Shown here piece by piece: positions 37,362 to 45,240 of a DNA stretch of 45,240 nucleotides (the stretch's first letter is position 1; every line of letters starts with the position of its first letter). This DNA is from CAYLKS01 sp964384205 [NCBI: uncultured bacterium]. Lineage in GTDB: Bacteria; JAGOEH01. Under the pieces are notes generated by a model. It had not been told where the DNA came from. It worked only from the letters and a program-made list of their open reading frames with translations, and searched no databases. The position numbers were made by a program, and so were the translations under genes. The stretch covers positions 1 to 45,240 of the forward strand of contig CAYLKS010000022.1 of the NCBI GenBank assembly GCA_964384205.1, given 5' to 3'.

Positions 37362-38145
37362 TTTATTTGCATATAATTTAAAATTTATAAAAAAAATTAA
37401 TACAAAAATAATAATTGGGGATATTTATGCTGTTAATAATCAAATTATATTATGCGATAAAATAAATGATAAACTCAAATTCTACACACCAACGCTAAAG
37501 TATCAAAAAGAAATTGCATTTATATATTATGGTGATAAGCAACTCACTTTAAAAACGAATAATTTAGATATATCAGATTTTAATGAAGCTGTCTTCATGG
37601 ATAATAATAGAAATATCGTTATTTTTAATACAATTCCTATGATACTCAATTTTATAAAAACTAAAATAGATATCACTCCTTTAAAATTATATTTCCTGTC
37701 AAATGGAAATATAATTGCTAATTTTAATAATAAACTATCAAACATATCAATTATAAACAATGCAGCTTCTATTATAGATATATTCAGGCTCTCTCCAACT
37801 CAAAAAATTATTGGAAAAGAAAACAATTATATTTTCATAAATGATTTAAAAAATAAAGAACTCATTGTAATAACTGATTATGGAAAAATAATAAATAAAA
37901 TCCCAAATCCAATAGCTGATAATATAAAAAAAATCCTTATATACAATACAGATATTATGCTAATACCTAAAAACGAAAATTATATAATAATCAAAACTCA
38001 AGCTTCCCATCAAAAAATTAAATGTACCAATATAAAACTACCTATCCAAGATGCAGCTATACTCAATAATAATATCTATTTCTTAGACCAGAATGGCAAA
38101 ATTTATAAATATAAAATCATTACTAATAATACTAATAATAAATAA
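37318..38145 (+). CDS. Exported protein of unknown function, beta-rich (propeller-like)
   Basis: 275 residues starting with a strong signal peptide (MLKKSLLILILIQINLFA, likely cut near residue 18). The mature part is built of short hydrophobic strands with turns, with repeating segments of the type NNIYFLDQNGKIYKY that recall beta-propeller blades, but no family is recognised. The start lies 44 bases inside lipA, in the +1 frame, with no clear ribosome site; no later in-frame ATG would keep the signal peptide. It is the first of three exported-protein genes that overlap in the same manner, which suggests a common function at the outer membrane. Confidence 0.75.
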   Translation: MLKKSLLILILIQINLFAYNLKFIKKINTKIIIGDIYAVNNQIILCDKINDKLKFYTPTLKYQKEIAFIYYGDKQLTLKTNNLDISDFNEAVFMDNNRNIVIFNTIPMILNFIKTKIDITPLKLYFLSNGNIIANFNNKLSNISIINNAASIIDIFRLSPTQKIIGKENNYIFINDLKNKELIVITDYGKIINKIPNPIADNIKKILIYNTDIMLIPKNENYIIIKTQASHQKIKCTNIKLPIQDAAILNNNIYFLDQNGKIYKYKIITNNTNNK

Positions 38146-40930
38146 AATTTTTGCTTTTAGTGAAATAGATACAATAAAAACAAATACCTTAAAGTTTATA
38201 AATATTTATTTTGATACAATATCAATATCAAAACCAAAGATTACAATAGATAATAAACTATTCGAGCAAATTAATAATCAAACCAATATCAATTTAACTG
38301 GATGGAAATCATTTGAAATAAATTCTAATCCAAATTCTATAAATGCGATAAATCAATCATTATATTTAAAATTCAATGGGAAATTTTATAACAAATATCA
38401 AATAAAAGGGTATATAAAAGATTATAATAACCCTTATGATGAATTTGATGAAATTAGAAAATTAAATAATTTAGATCAAATTTATTTTGAAATAACAGGA
38501 AAAAATATACTATTTAAAGGAGGAAATTTTACTACTAATAATGCTAATTCTCAAAATAGGATTCTGGGAATATCTACAACATATAAAAAATATTCACTAA
38601 CAAGTGGAATAATACAATCAAAATTTGGAGTATATTCTTTCTACGGAAAAGATGGTATAAATGGACCATACTTTTTAAAAACCAATGACAATGGCAGTTA
38701 TATAATTATTATAAAAAATAGTGAAAAGATATATAAAAATAATCGACTCCTAAAAAAAGGTATAGATAATGATTATACAATAGACTATATTACAGGAGCT
38801 ATATATTTCAATTCTGATTCTCTGATAAATTCTACTGATAGATTTTATGTAGAATTTATGTATTCTCAAAACTCTTATAAAAGATATCTTATTAGTTCTA
38901 ATATAAAAATAAACAAATATATTTCAATAGAATTTAATAAAATATCTGATATAAAAGAGTCTCCTGACTATTTTGAACTCACAGACGAAATAAAAAAACA
39001 ACTCAAAAATGCAAATAAAAATGATACTATAATTATTTTGCCAGGAGTTATAAAATCAAATTCCGGAAATTATATACTCAAAGATAATCATTACGAATAT
39101 ATTGGAAATAATAATGGAAATTTCATTCTATCTTTCTATTATGTAGGTGAAAACAAAGGAGATTATTCGTATATCGGAAATGGGATATATGAATATACTC
39201 CATCAGCCGGAAATTATAAAATCGGAAATATTATCACTACTCCAAAAAATATCGATTATATGAATATAGCAATCGATAATTATAAAAATCTAAATCTAAA
39301 ATTATCTCTTTCAAGAACCACACCTAATAATTTTATAAACTATTCAAAAAATGGTATACAATATGACCTATCATATAATTTTAAAAATTTAAAATTTATA
39401 TCTTATTATAAAGATAGTAAATATTCTTCCATATTCCAGATATTTAATAATTATGAAAAACAATTGCTATTAATACCAGAGCATATATTTTTGCAAAGTA
39501 TTTCGACAAATTCATTAATAATAAATCATAAAAAAGGAAAAATAAAAATAAACCACAATAATATTAATAAAAACTATCAAATATTAAATATTAATAACTT
39601 GCTAAAATCTAATTTTATAGACATACTGCAAAACTTTACAATAAATAAAGAAAGAAAAATCTTTATAAATAACAGAATTAATACAAAATACAAAAATATT
39701 AAATTAGAAATCTATAATGAATATAAACCAGACACTCTTTTTCTTAATGATAGCTCATATATATTTAATAATATAACAACTTCTTTTAAAAATTTTTCAA
39801 TAAAGATAGGAAATGAAAATTTTTATAACAATAAGATTTTAAATAATAGTTTTTTTACCATAAATAGCAAACGAGCTATTTATAAAAAAAATTTTAAATC
39901 CAATATTTCTCTCTCATATAAAATAAAAAGATGGATAATAAGTAAAAAGACTCAAAATTTTTATATACTTTCCTATAAAGTGAAATATAACTATGATAAA
40001 ATAAAAATAAATATAGATCATTTTAATAACATGCAAGAATCATTTAAATTTGCAAGAAAATTTATCAAAGTATCCAGAGGTATAGGAAATTATTCTTTTG
40101 ACTCAACTTTAAATGGATATGTGCCAGATGAACATGGCGACTATATTTTAAAAAAAGAAATAATAAAAAATACAGAGCCTACTACTAAAACTCAAAATGA
40201 AATAAATTTCTCATTCCAACCCTATAATTTTCTAAAATTCAACTATCTATTTTCAAATGAAACTCAACTCAAATCTAATAAACCAAATATTAAATATTTT
40301 ATATCCTTTCCTTTTAAATACAAAAAAAATTTATTAAATTCTAATGTAGTAAATCATAATTTAATCACTTCCCTATTATTTAATGCCTATAAAATCTCAT
40401 ATCAATTCAATCAGACAAAACAATTTATCGGTATTTACACAAACTACTCCTCCGAAAAAAATTCCATATTAAACAGTATAAAAATATCCAGAAAAAATAT
40501 AAATATAATTATAGGTAATTCAAATAACACTCAAAATGAAAATAATCTATCAAATATCAAATATCAAAAAAATTTTATAACTACTGAATATAAAAAAAAT
40601 ATAATTACAACACAATCCGGCATAGAAATATATAATACCTCAAATAATCAAATAACAAATTTTACACTTCAATCAAATATTGATTATAAAATAGCTACTA
40701 ATAATTTTCTTAATATATTATTCAAAATCAACTTCATTAAAACTAACTTAAGACATATAAATTATTTTATTTTATACGGAAAACAAAAAGGAACTAATAT
40801 TGAAATAAATATAAATTTCAAAAAAAATATTTTTCAACATAACACACTTAACTTTAATTTTTTTATCAGAAAGTACGGAAATGAAAAAATTGATCAAAAT
40901 TTTAATATTAACATCCATTCTTATTTCTAA
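38093..40930 (+). CDS. Large exported protein, predicted outer-membrane beta-barrel
   Basis: 945 residues with a signal peptide (MAKFINIKSLLIILIINKIFA) and no named domain that I recognise. Around residues 226-260 the run DYTIDYITGAIYFNS...DRFYVEFMYS resembles a segment I associate with large surface/outer-membrane proteins of Bacteroidetes and related phyla (SprA-like or uncharacterised). The second half shows many amphipathic strands (alternating polar/hydrophobic, Tyr/Phe/Ile-rich) and the final residue is Phe (FNINIHSYF), the usual signal for barrel insertion. The start lies 53 bases inside the previous gene, +1 frame. Function unknown. Confidence 0.75.
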   Translation: MAKFINIKSLLIILIINKIFAFSEIDTIKTNTLKFINIYFDTISISKPKITIDNKLFEQINNQTNINLTGWKSFEINSNPNSINAINQSLYLKFNGKFYNKYQIKGYIKDYNNPYDEFDEIRKLNNLDQIYFEITGKNILFKGGNFTTNNANSQNRILGISTTYKKYSLTSGIIQSKFGVYSFYGKDGINGPYFLKTNDNGSYIIIIKNSEKIYKNNRLLKKGIDNDYTIDYITGAIYFNSDSLINSTDRFYVEFMYSQNSYKRYLISSNIKINKYISIEFNKISDIKESPDYFELTDEIKKQLKNANKNDTIIILPGVIKSNSGNYILKDNHYEYIGNNNGNFILSFYYVGENKGDYSYIGNGIYEYTPSAGNYKIGNIITTPKNIDYMNIAIDNYKNLNLKLSLSRTTPNNFINYSKNGIQYDLSYNFKNLKFISYYKDSKYSSIFQIFNNYEKQLLLIPEHIFLQSISTNSLIINHKKGKIKINHNNINKNYQILNINNLLKSNFIDILQNFTINKERKIFINNRINTKYKNIKLEIYNEYKPDTLFLNDSSYIFNNITTSFKNFSIKIGNENFYNNKILNNSFFTINSKRAIYKKNFKSNISLSYKIKRWIISKKTQNFYILSYKVKYNYDKIKINIDHFNNMQESFKFARKFIKVSRGIGNYSFDSTLNGYVPDEHGDYILKKEIIKNTEPTTKTQNEINFSFQPYNFLKFNYLFSNETQLKSNKPNIKYFISFPFKYKKNLLNSNVVNHNLITSLLFNAYKISYQFNQTKQFIGIYTNYSSEKNSILNSIKISRKNINIIIGNSNNTQNENNLSNIKYQKNFITTEYKKNIITTQSGIEIYNTSNNQITNFTLQSNIDYKIATNNFLNILFKINFIKTNLRHINYFILYGKQKGTNIEININFKKNIFQHNTLNFNFFIRKYGNEKIDQNFNINIHSYF

Positions 40931-42197
40931 TATTTATGCAAAAAAAATAATAAAATATCAAATTTCTCCTAACAAAATATTAAAAACCATTCCCGCTGAT
41001 ACTATAGAAAATAATGATTCTCTTTTTATAAAAACTAAAATCAACACAATCCTCAATATACTTGAAAATAATGGCTATCCACTAACAACAGCTCTTATAA
41101 AAAACAATAATGATACTATCCACTGTGTCATTAACACTAATAAACAAATCTTGATCAAAAATATATATTCTTATAAAAATTTCCCATATCTAAATAGAAG
41201 TATGAAATATTTAAAAGGAAAACCTTATTCTTATAAAAAAATTATTGACAATATAAAATTTATTAAGGAATTCAATAATATTGACACATTAATTTATAAA
41301 GATTTAATTCTTCACAATAATAACAGTGCTGATATAAAATTTTATTATAAAGATTCTAAAAATTACAATTTTAATTTTTCCATATTTTATAAAAATAATA
41401 CAATTCTTGGGAAAATATATTTCAAAAATTTTAATTTCTTTGATGAAGGAATTATTTTTAGCTTAAATTTTAATAGGCAGAACATAAATTATTCTTCCTT
41501 AGATTTTTATTTAACATATCCTTACCTATTTTCATATCCTATTATTGGCAATATCAAATTTAACTATAAGCAAGACAAACTATATTTCACTAATTTCAAA
41601 TATAATTTTGATTTAAACTATATGTCTTATAATAAAGACTGGCAATTTATAATAGGGATTATAAAAGAAATTTATATGGAAAAATTAAATAACATATATA
41701 TAAGGAAAAACTTTTTATCTATAAACACTGGATTTCTCTACAAAAAAAATAATATATCTCTTACACTAAGCCAGGAACTATCAATAACAAAAAACAAAAA
41801 AAAGAAATATATTATAAATATTGATTACTCAAAAACATTACATAAAAATATATCATTCACACCGAAAATATATTTTGAAATTTTAACAAAATCCGATACA
41901 GCAAATAAATTCAATTCTATTAAAATAAATGATAGAAGATTATTAGCTTTCCCATTCTATAATATATGGACCGAACAGTTATTTTATACAAAACAACAAA
42001 TAAATATAAAAATATCAAGAACATTGAATATCTCCCCTTTTTTTGAATTATCATATTTTAAACAAAACAGCACTTTAAGTAAATTATTCGACTATGGAAT
42101 AAGTTTTAATATAAACTCAAAACAAAAACTAACATTGGTTTTACCACAAAAATTTGATATTGATAATATTTATCTATATTACAACCTAAACTTTTAA
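40881..42197 (+). CDS. Small Omp85-like (BamA/TamA-type) outer-membrane protein
   Basis: 438 residues: signal peptide (1-20), POTRA-like segment(s) from about 45 to 150 (INTILNILENNGYPL..., GKPYSYKKIIDNIKFIKE), and a predicted beta-barrel from about 165 to the end, which closes with Phe (YLYYNLNF). The POTRA-then-barrel layout and the GxxYFKNFNFFDEG...LTYPYLFS segment fit the Omp85 superfamily, but the protein is only about half the length of BamA, so it is likely a specialised paralogue, not the main assembly factor. It begins 50 bases inside the large barrel gene in the +1 frame, with only a weak CGGAA-type ribosome site. No further gene overlaps its 3' end. Confidence 0.75.
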   Translation: MKKLIKILILTSILISNIYAKKIIKYQISPNKILKTIPADTIENNDSLFIKTKINTILNILENNGYPLTTALIKNNNDTIHCVINTNKQILIKNIYSYKNFPYLNRSMKYLKGKPYSYKKIIDNIKFIKEFNNIDTLIYKDLILHNNNSADIKFYYKDSKNYNFNFSIFYKNNTILGKIYFKNFNFFDEGIIFSLNFNRQNINYSSLDFYLTYPYLFSYPIIGNIKFNYKQDKLYFTNFKYNFDLNYMSYNKDWQFIIGIIKEIYMEKLNNIYIRKNFLSINTGFLYKKNNISLTLSQELSITKNKKKKYIINIDYSKTLHKNISFTPKIYFEILTKSDTANKFNSIKINDRRLLAFPFYNIWTEQLFYTKQQINIKISRTLNISPFFELSYFKQNSTLSKLFDYGISFNINSKQKLTLVLPQKFDIDNIYLYYNLNF

Positions 42198-42234
42198 TAT
42201 AACTATCTTATTTTATAATAACCAAAAAACATAT

Positions 42235-42263
42235 TTGACAAAAAATATTTTTATTTTTATATT
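42235..42263 (+). promoter_or_regulatory. Sigma-70-type promoter of argS
   Basis: TTGACA (42235-42240), 17-base spacer and TATATT (42258-42263), with an AAGGAG ribosome site (42278-42283) before the ATG at 42290. Spacing and both boxes are good. Confidence 0.7.
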
Positions 42264-42289
42264 ATGCAAAATTTAGAAAGGAGTATATA

Positions 42290-44017
42290 ATGCTAAATAA
42301 ATATTATGAATATATAGCAACAAAAATAAATGAGAAATTTAAAGAAATTGACAAAGATGAAATATATAATTTACTTGAAGAACCTGCAGATAAAAAAATG
42401 GGTGATATTGCATTACCATGTTTTAAATTTGCAAAAACATTAAGAAAAAATCCCAAACTAATAGCAGATGATTTTATAACTATATTTAGCAATGATAGTT
42501 TATTCGATGATATAAATTCTATAAATGGTTTTTTAAATTTTAAGATATCTAATATCAAATTAATTGATGATTTTATAACAATTTATAATAACAAAATAAA
42601 TAATATTGGAAAATCTAATGAGGGGAATGGCAAAACTATATGTATAGAATTTTCCTCTCCTAATATTGCTAAACCTTTCGGTATAGGACATCTACGTTCA
42701 ACAGTAATAGGAAATGCTATCTCAAACTTATTTGAAGTTGCTGGATATAATGTAATAAGATTAAATCATCTCGGGGATTGGGGAACTCAATTTGGCAAAT
42801 TAATCTATGCATATAAAACATGGGGAGATGAAAATAAATTAAAACAAGAGCCTATAAAACATTTATATGAGTTATATGTAAAATTTCATAAAGAAGCAGA
42901 AAATAATCCACAATTAGATGATCAGGGACGACTTTGGTTCAATAAATTAGAAAATGGAAATGAACAAGCAAAAACTTTATGGGAAAAATTTAGAGAATTA
43001 TCTTTAAAAGAATTTCAAAAAATATATAAAAGATTAGGAATAAAATTTGATTCTTTTGATGGAGAAGCATTTTATAGTAAATTCATTGATGAGTGCACCA
43101 ATAAAATAATATCAAAAAATATTACAAAAGTTTCAGAAGGTGCATTAATTGTTGATTTATCACAATATAATATGCCCCCCTGTTTAATCCGAAAAAAAGA
43201 TGGAACCACTCTATACGCTACAAGAGATATTTGCGCTGCTATCTACAGAAAAGAAAAATATAATTTTGATAAAAATATTTATGTAGTGGGAGCATCCCAA
43301 TCCCTGCACTTTCAACAATTTTTTAAAGTATTAGAACTTATGGGATATGAATGGGCAAAAGATTGCATTCATATTCCTTTTGGAATGATTTTAGGTATCT
43401 CAACAAGGAAAGGTACTTTAGTATTTTTAGAAGATATTCTAAATGAAGCTTATATTAGAGCTAAAAAAATAATAGAAGATAAAAAAGATGAATTAGAAAA
43501 TAGTGATGAAATTGCGGATAAAATAGCAATTTCTGCTATAATCTTCCAGGATCTGGCAAATAAAAGAATCAAGGACTATGAATATAACTTGGAAAGAATT
43601 ATTTCTTTTGATGGCGATACTGGTCCCTATCTTTTATATTCATTAGTTCGAATAAATTCCATTATACAAAAAATAAATCAACAATTTAACCATAATATTA
43701 ATTTAACAACAATAAATAAGTTCGATAACATAAATGATAAAAATGATATAAATAACCCCGACGCATTAGAACTAATAAAATATATTATAAAATTTGACTT
43801 TATATTAAAAAAAGCACGTGAGCAATATGAACCATCAATCCTGGCAAATTTTTTAATCGATCTTGCTCATAATTTTAATAAATTCTATCATTCGAATAAA
43901 GTAATTGTAAATAAGGAATATTTCTCACATGCAAGATTATTCTTAACAATTATTACATACAAAACATTGCTCACAGGAATTAAAATATTAGGTTTACATC
44001 CAATCAAAAAAATGTAA
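42290..44017 (+). CDS. argS: Arginyl-tRNA synthetase
   Basis: Class I aminoacyl-tRNA synthetase charging tRNA-Arg. The 575-residue length fits. The N-terminal tRNA D-loop-binding domain (about 1-105) is followed by the catalytic core with FSSPNIAKPFGIGHLRST (121-138), whose HIGH-type motif reads FGIGH, then GDWGTQFG (162-169), the later LYATRDI region and GISTRKGTLVFLEDIL in place of KMSKS, as usual in this family. The C-terminal helical anticodon-binding domain carries a Leu/Tyr-rich end. The stop overlaps the next gene's ATG by one base. Confidence 0.95.
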   Translation: MLNKYYEYIATKINEKFKEIDKDEIYNLLEEPADKKMGDIALPCFKFAKTLRKNPKLIADDFITIFSNDSLFDDINSINGFLNFKISNIKLIDDFITIYNNKINNIGKSNEGNGKTICIEFSSPNIAKPFGIGHLRSTVIGNAISNLFEVAGYNVIRLNHLGDWGTQFGKLIYAYKTWGDENKLKQEPIKHLYELYVKFHKEAENNPQLDDQGRLWFNKLENGNEQAKTLWEKFRELSLKEFQKIYKRLGIKFDSFDGEAFYSKFIDECTNKIISKNITKVSEGALIVDLSQYNMPPCLIRKKDGTTLYATRDICAAIYRKEKYNFDKNIYVVGASQSLHFQQFFKVLELMGYEWAKDCIHIPFGMILGISTRKGTLVFLEDILNEAYIRAKKIIEDKKDELENSDEIADKIAISAIIFQDLANKRIKDYEYNLERIISFDGDTGPYLLYSLVRINSIIQKINQQFNHNINLTTINKFDNINDKNDINNPDALELIKYIIKFDFILKKAREQYEPSILANFLIDLAHNFNKFYHSNKVIVNKEYFSHARLFLTIITYKTLLTGIKILGLHPIKKM

Positions 44018-45240
44018 TGAGAATACTTGCGATTAATCCACCGATTGCAGATTTTGCAGCTTACGACCTATGGGCTTATCCCATAGGTTTTTTGTATTTA
44101 TTGTCCTACCTTGAATCCAGAGGTATTACAATAGATTATTTAGACTGTAGAGATAGATACCATCCTTTAATGCTTGAAATATATAAACCCAAAAATAAAC
44201 TGTTTTCCACAGGGCCATATTATAAAACAGAAATAGAAAAACCCAAAATTTATAAAAATATAGACAGGCCTTATTATTTATATGGCATGCCTCCTGAAAT
44301 AATTTTAAAATATCTAAAAAATATAGAAAAACCCGATTTAGTGCTTATAACTTCTATGATGACTTACTGGTATCCCGGAATTATAACAACAGCTAAATTA
44401 GTAAAAGAATTTTTCCCCAATACACCTATTATTCTTGGCGGTATATATGCGAATTTGTGCTCAGAACATGCAAAAACACTTCCAGGAATAGATGTTGTTG
44501 TTACCTATAGAAATTTTGACGATTTTTTTAACATTATTAATAAAGGAAATTTTAACGATTTTATTGAAAATATGAATTATCTACCTCCTTTGTACTCAAA
44601 ATATAAAAATTTAAAATCTATTCTATGGATGACATCTATTGGTTGCCCTTTTAAATGTGATGTCTGCGCTGCTCCATATCTATATGGAAAATATATTCCT
44701 CTAAATATAGAAAATAATGCAGAAAATCTAATTAAAATAATAAAAACAAGGAAAATTAAACATATAGCATTTGCTGATGATGCTCTTTTGCTTAATACTG
44801 ACAAACACTTTATACCATTTATAAATAAAATAATAAAAAATAATTTAAATGTATATTTTCATACTCCAAATGGTTTACATTTAAAATTCATAACATTAGA
44901 AATCGCCAAACTTATGAAAAAAGCTAATTTCAAAACAATACGATTATCATTAGAATCTTCTGTTTCAAAAATTCAACAAAAAATGGATTCTAAAGTAAAT
45001 AATCAAACGTTTGAAACAGCTGTATCAAACTTAAAAACTGCAGGATTCAAACCTTCAGAATTAGAAGCTTATATAATGATGGGATTGCCTGACCAGGATA
45101 TTAAAGAAGTAATAGAATCAATCTTTTATTTAGCGAAAATGAATATAAAAATTGTACTTGCAGCTTATTCTCCAATCCCCCATACAAAATTATATAAAGA
45201 GCATATAAAAGAACCGATAGACCCGCTACTACATAATAAT
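44017..45240 (+). CDS. B12-binding-type radical SAM protein, partial (runs off the window)
   Basis: Open from the ATG at 44017 through the last base; 408 codons are visible without a stop. The N-terminal MRILAINPPIADF...PIGFLYLLSYLESRGI part is a cobalamin-binding Rossmann domain with IILGGIYA near 138-145, and the radical SAM ligands are C210, C214 and C217 (GCPFKCDVC). Later FADDALL, RLSLESS and YIMMGLPDQ match the radical SAM barrel. The start overlaps the argS stop by one base, so expression probably depends on argS. It is related in layout to the radical SAM protein at 28370 but not a recent duplicate. Substrate unknown. Confidence 0.87.
   Translation, partial: MRILAINPPIADFAAYDLWAYPIGFLYLLSYLESRGITIDYLDCRDRYHPLMLEIYKPKNKLFSTGPYYKTEIEKPKIYKNIDRPYYLYGMPPEIILKYLKNIEKPDLVLITSMMTYWYPGIITTAKLVKEFFPNTPIILGGIYANLCSEHAKTLPGIDVVVTYRNFDDFFNIINKGNFNDFIENMNYLPPLYSKYKNLKSILWMTSIGCPFKCDVCAAPYLYGKYIPLNIENNAENLIKIIKTRKIKHIAFADDALLLNTDKHFIPFINKIIKNNLNVYFHTPNGLHLKFITLEIAKLMKKANFKTIRLSLESSVSKIQQKMDSKVNNQTFETAVSNLKTAGFKPSELEAYIMMGLPDQDIKEVIESIFYLAKMNIKIVLAAYSPIPHTKLYKEHIKEPIDPLLHNN

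Overview
The window is a continuous, gene-dense piece of a very AT-rich bacterial chromosome, judging from the A/T runs, NNK/ATA/TTA-rich codon use and I/K/N-rich proteins. It carries mostly housekeeping genes: priA, ruvA, aroB, aroQ, eno, clpB, addA/addB, uvrC, a xer recombinase, lipA, argS and one tRNA-Pro. A POTRA/beta-barrel protein and a 945-residue predicted barrel, both ending in Phe, point to a diderm (outer-membrane) bacterium. A DUF362 ferredoxin-like protein and two B12-type radical SAM proteins fit an anaerobe. I cannot name the phylum from this sequence. I see no rRNA, IS element, prophage or CRISPR array.

Layout. 1-3756 (+): M23 endopeptidase, YhbY RNA-binding protein, an exported protein of unknown function, a PfkB kinase and a coiled-coil protein. 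3758-4894 (-): a metalloprotease-like protein with calcium-binding loops. 5085-6631 (+): DUF362 Fe-S protein and an O6-alkylguanine methyltransferase. 6621-10099 (-): TlpA-like thioredoxin then PriA. 10232-14314 (+): lone receiver domain, ruvA, aroB, aroQ, small membrane protein, eno, then a strong terminator. 14603-18753 (+): exported transglutaminase-like protein, UMF1-type MFS transporter and Aas-like adenylating ligase. 18811-18885: tRNA-Pro(TGG). 19167-21746: clpB behind an apparent sigma-54 promoter with three 17-bp repeats upstream. 22061-28117: small Cys-rich protein plus AddA/AddB recombination nuclease. 28370-29911: radical SAM protein. 30004-37361: uvrC, MBL-fold hydrolase, xer recombinase, small unknown, DUF4912 protein, GH57 branching-enzyme-like hydrolase and lipA in one tightly packed run. 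37318-42197: three exported proteins ending in a BamA/TamA-like barrel. 42290 to the end: argS and a second radical SAM protein cut by the window edge.

The most interesting signals are these. (1) clpB has a GG-N10-GC sigma-54 promoter and a three-copy 17-bp repeat at about -120 to -70, an enhancer layout that is not the usual clpB control. (2) Four exported-protein genes begin 32-53 nt inside the preceding gene, always in the +1 frame, so that much of each signal peptide is encoded over the 3' end of the neighbour. (3) Several genes without a Shine-Dalgarno have a -35/-10 pair placed so that transcription would begin at the start codon (leaderless mRNAs; clearest for uvrC and the TlpA-like gene). 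(4) A three-gene outer-membrane cluster of unknown role follows lipA. Genes are packed with 1-14 nt overlaps almost everywhere, so most regulation probably acts at a few promoters, which are listed.
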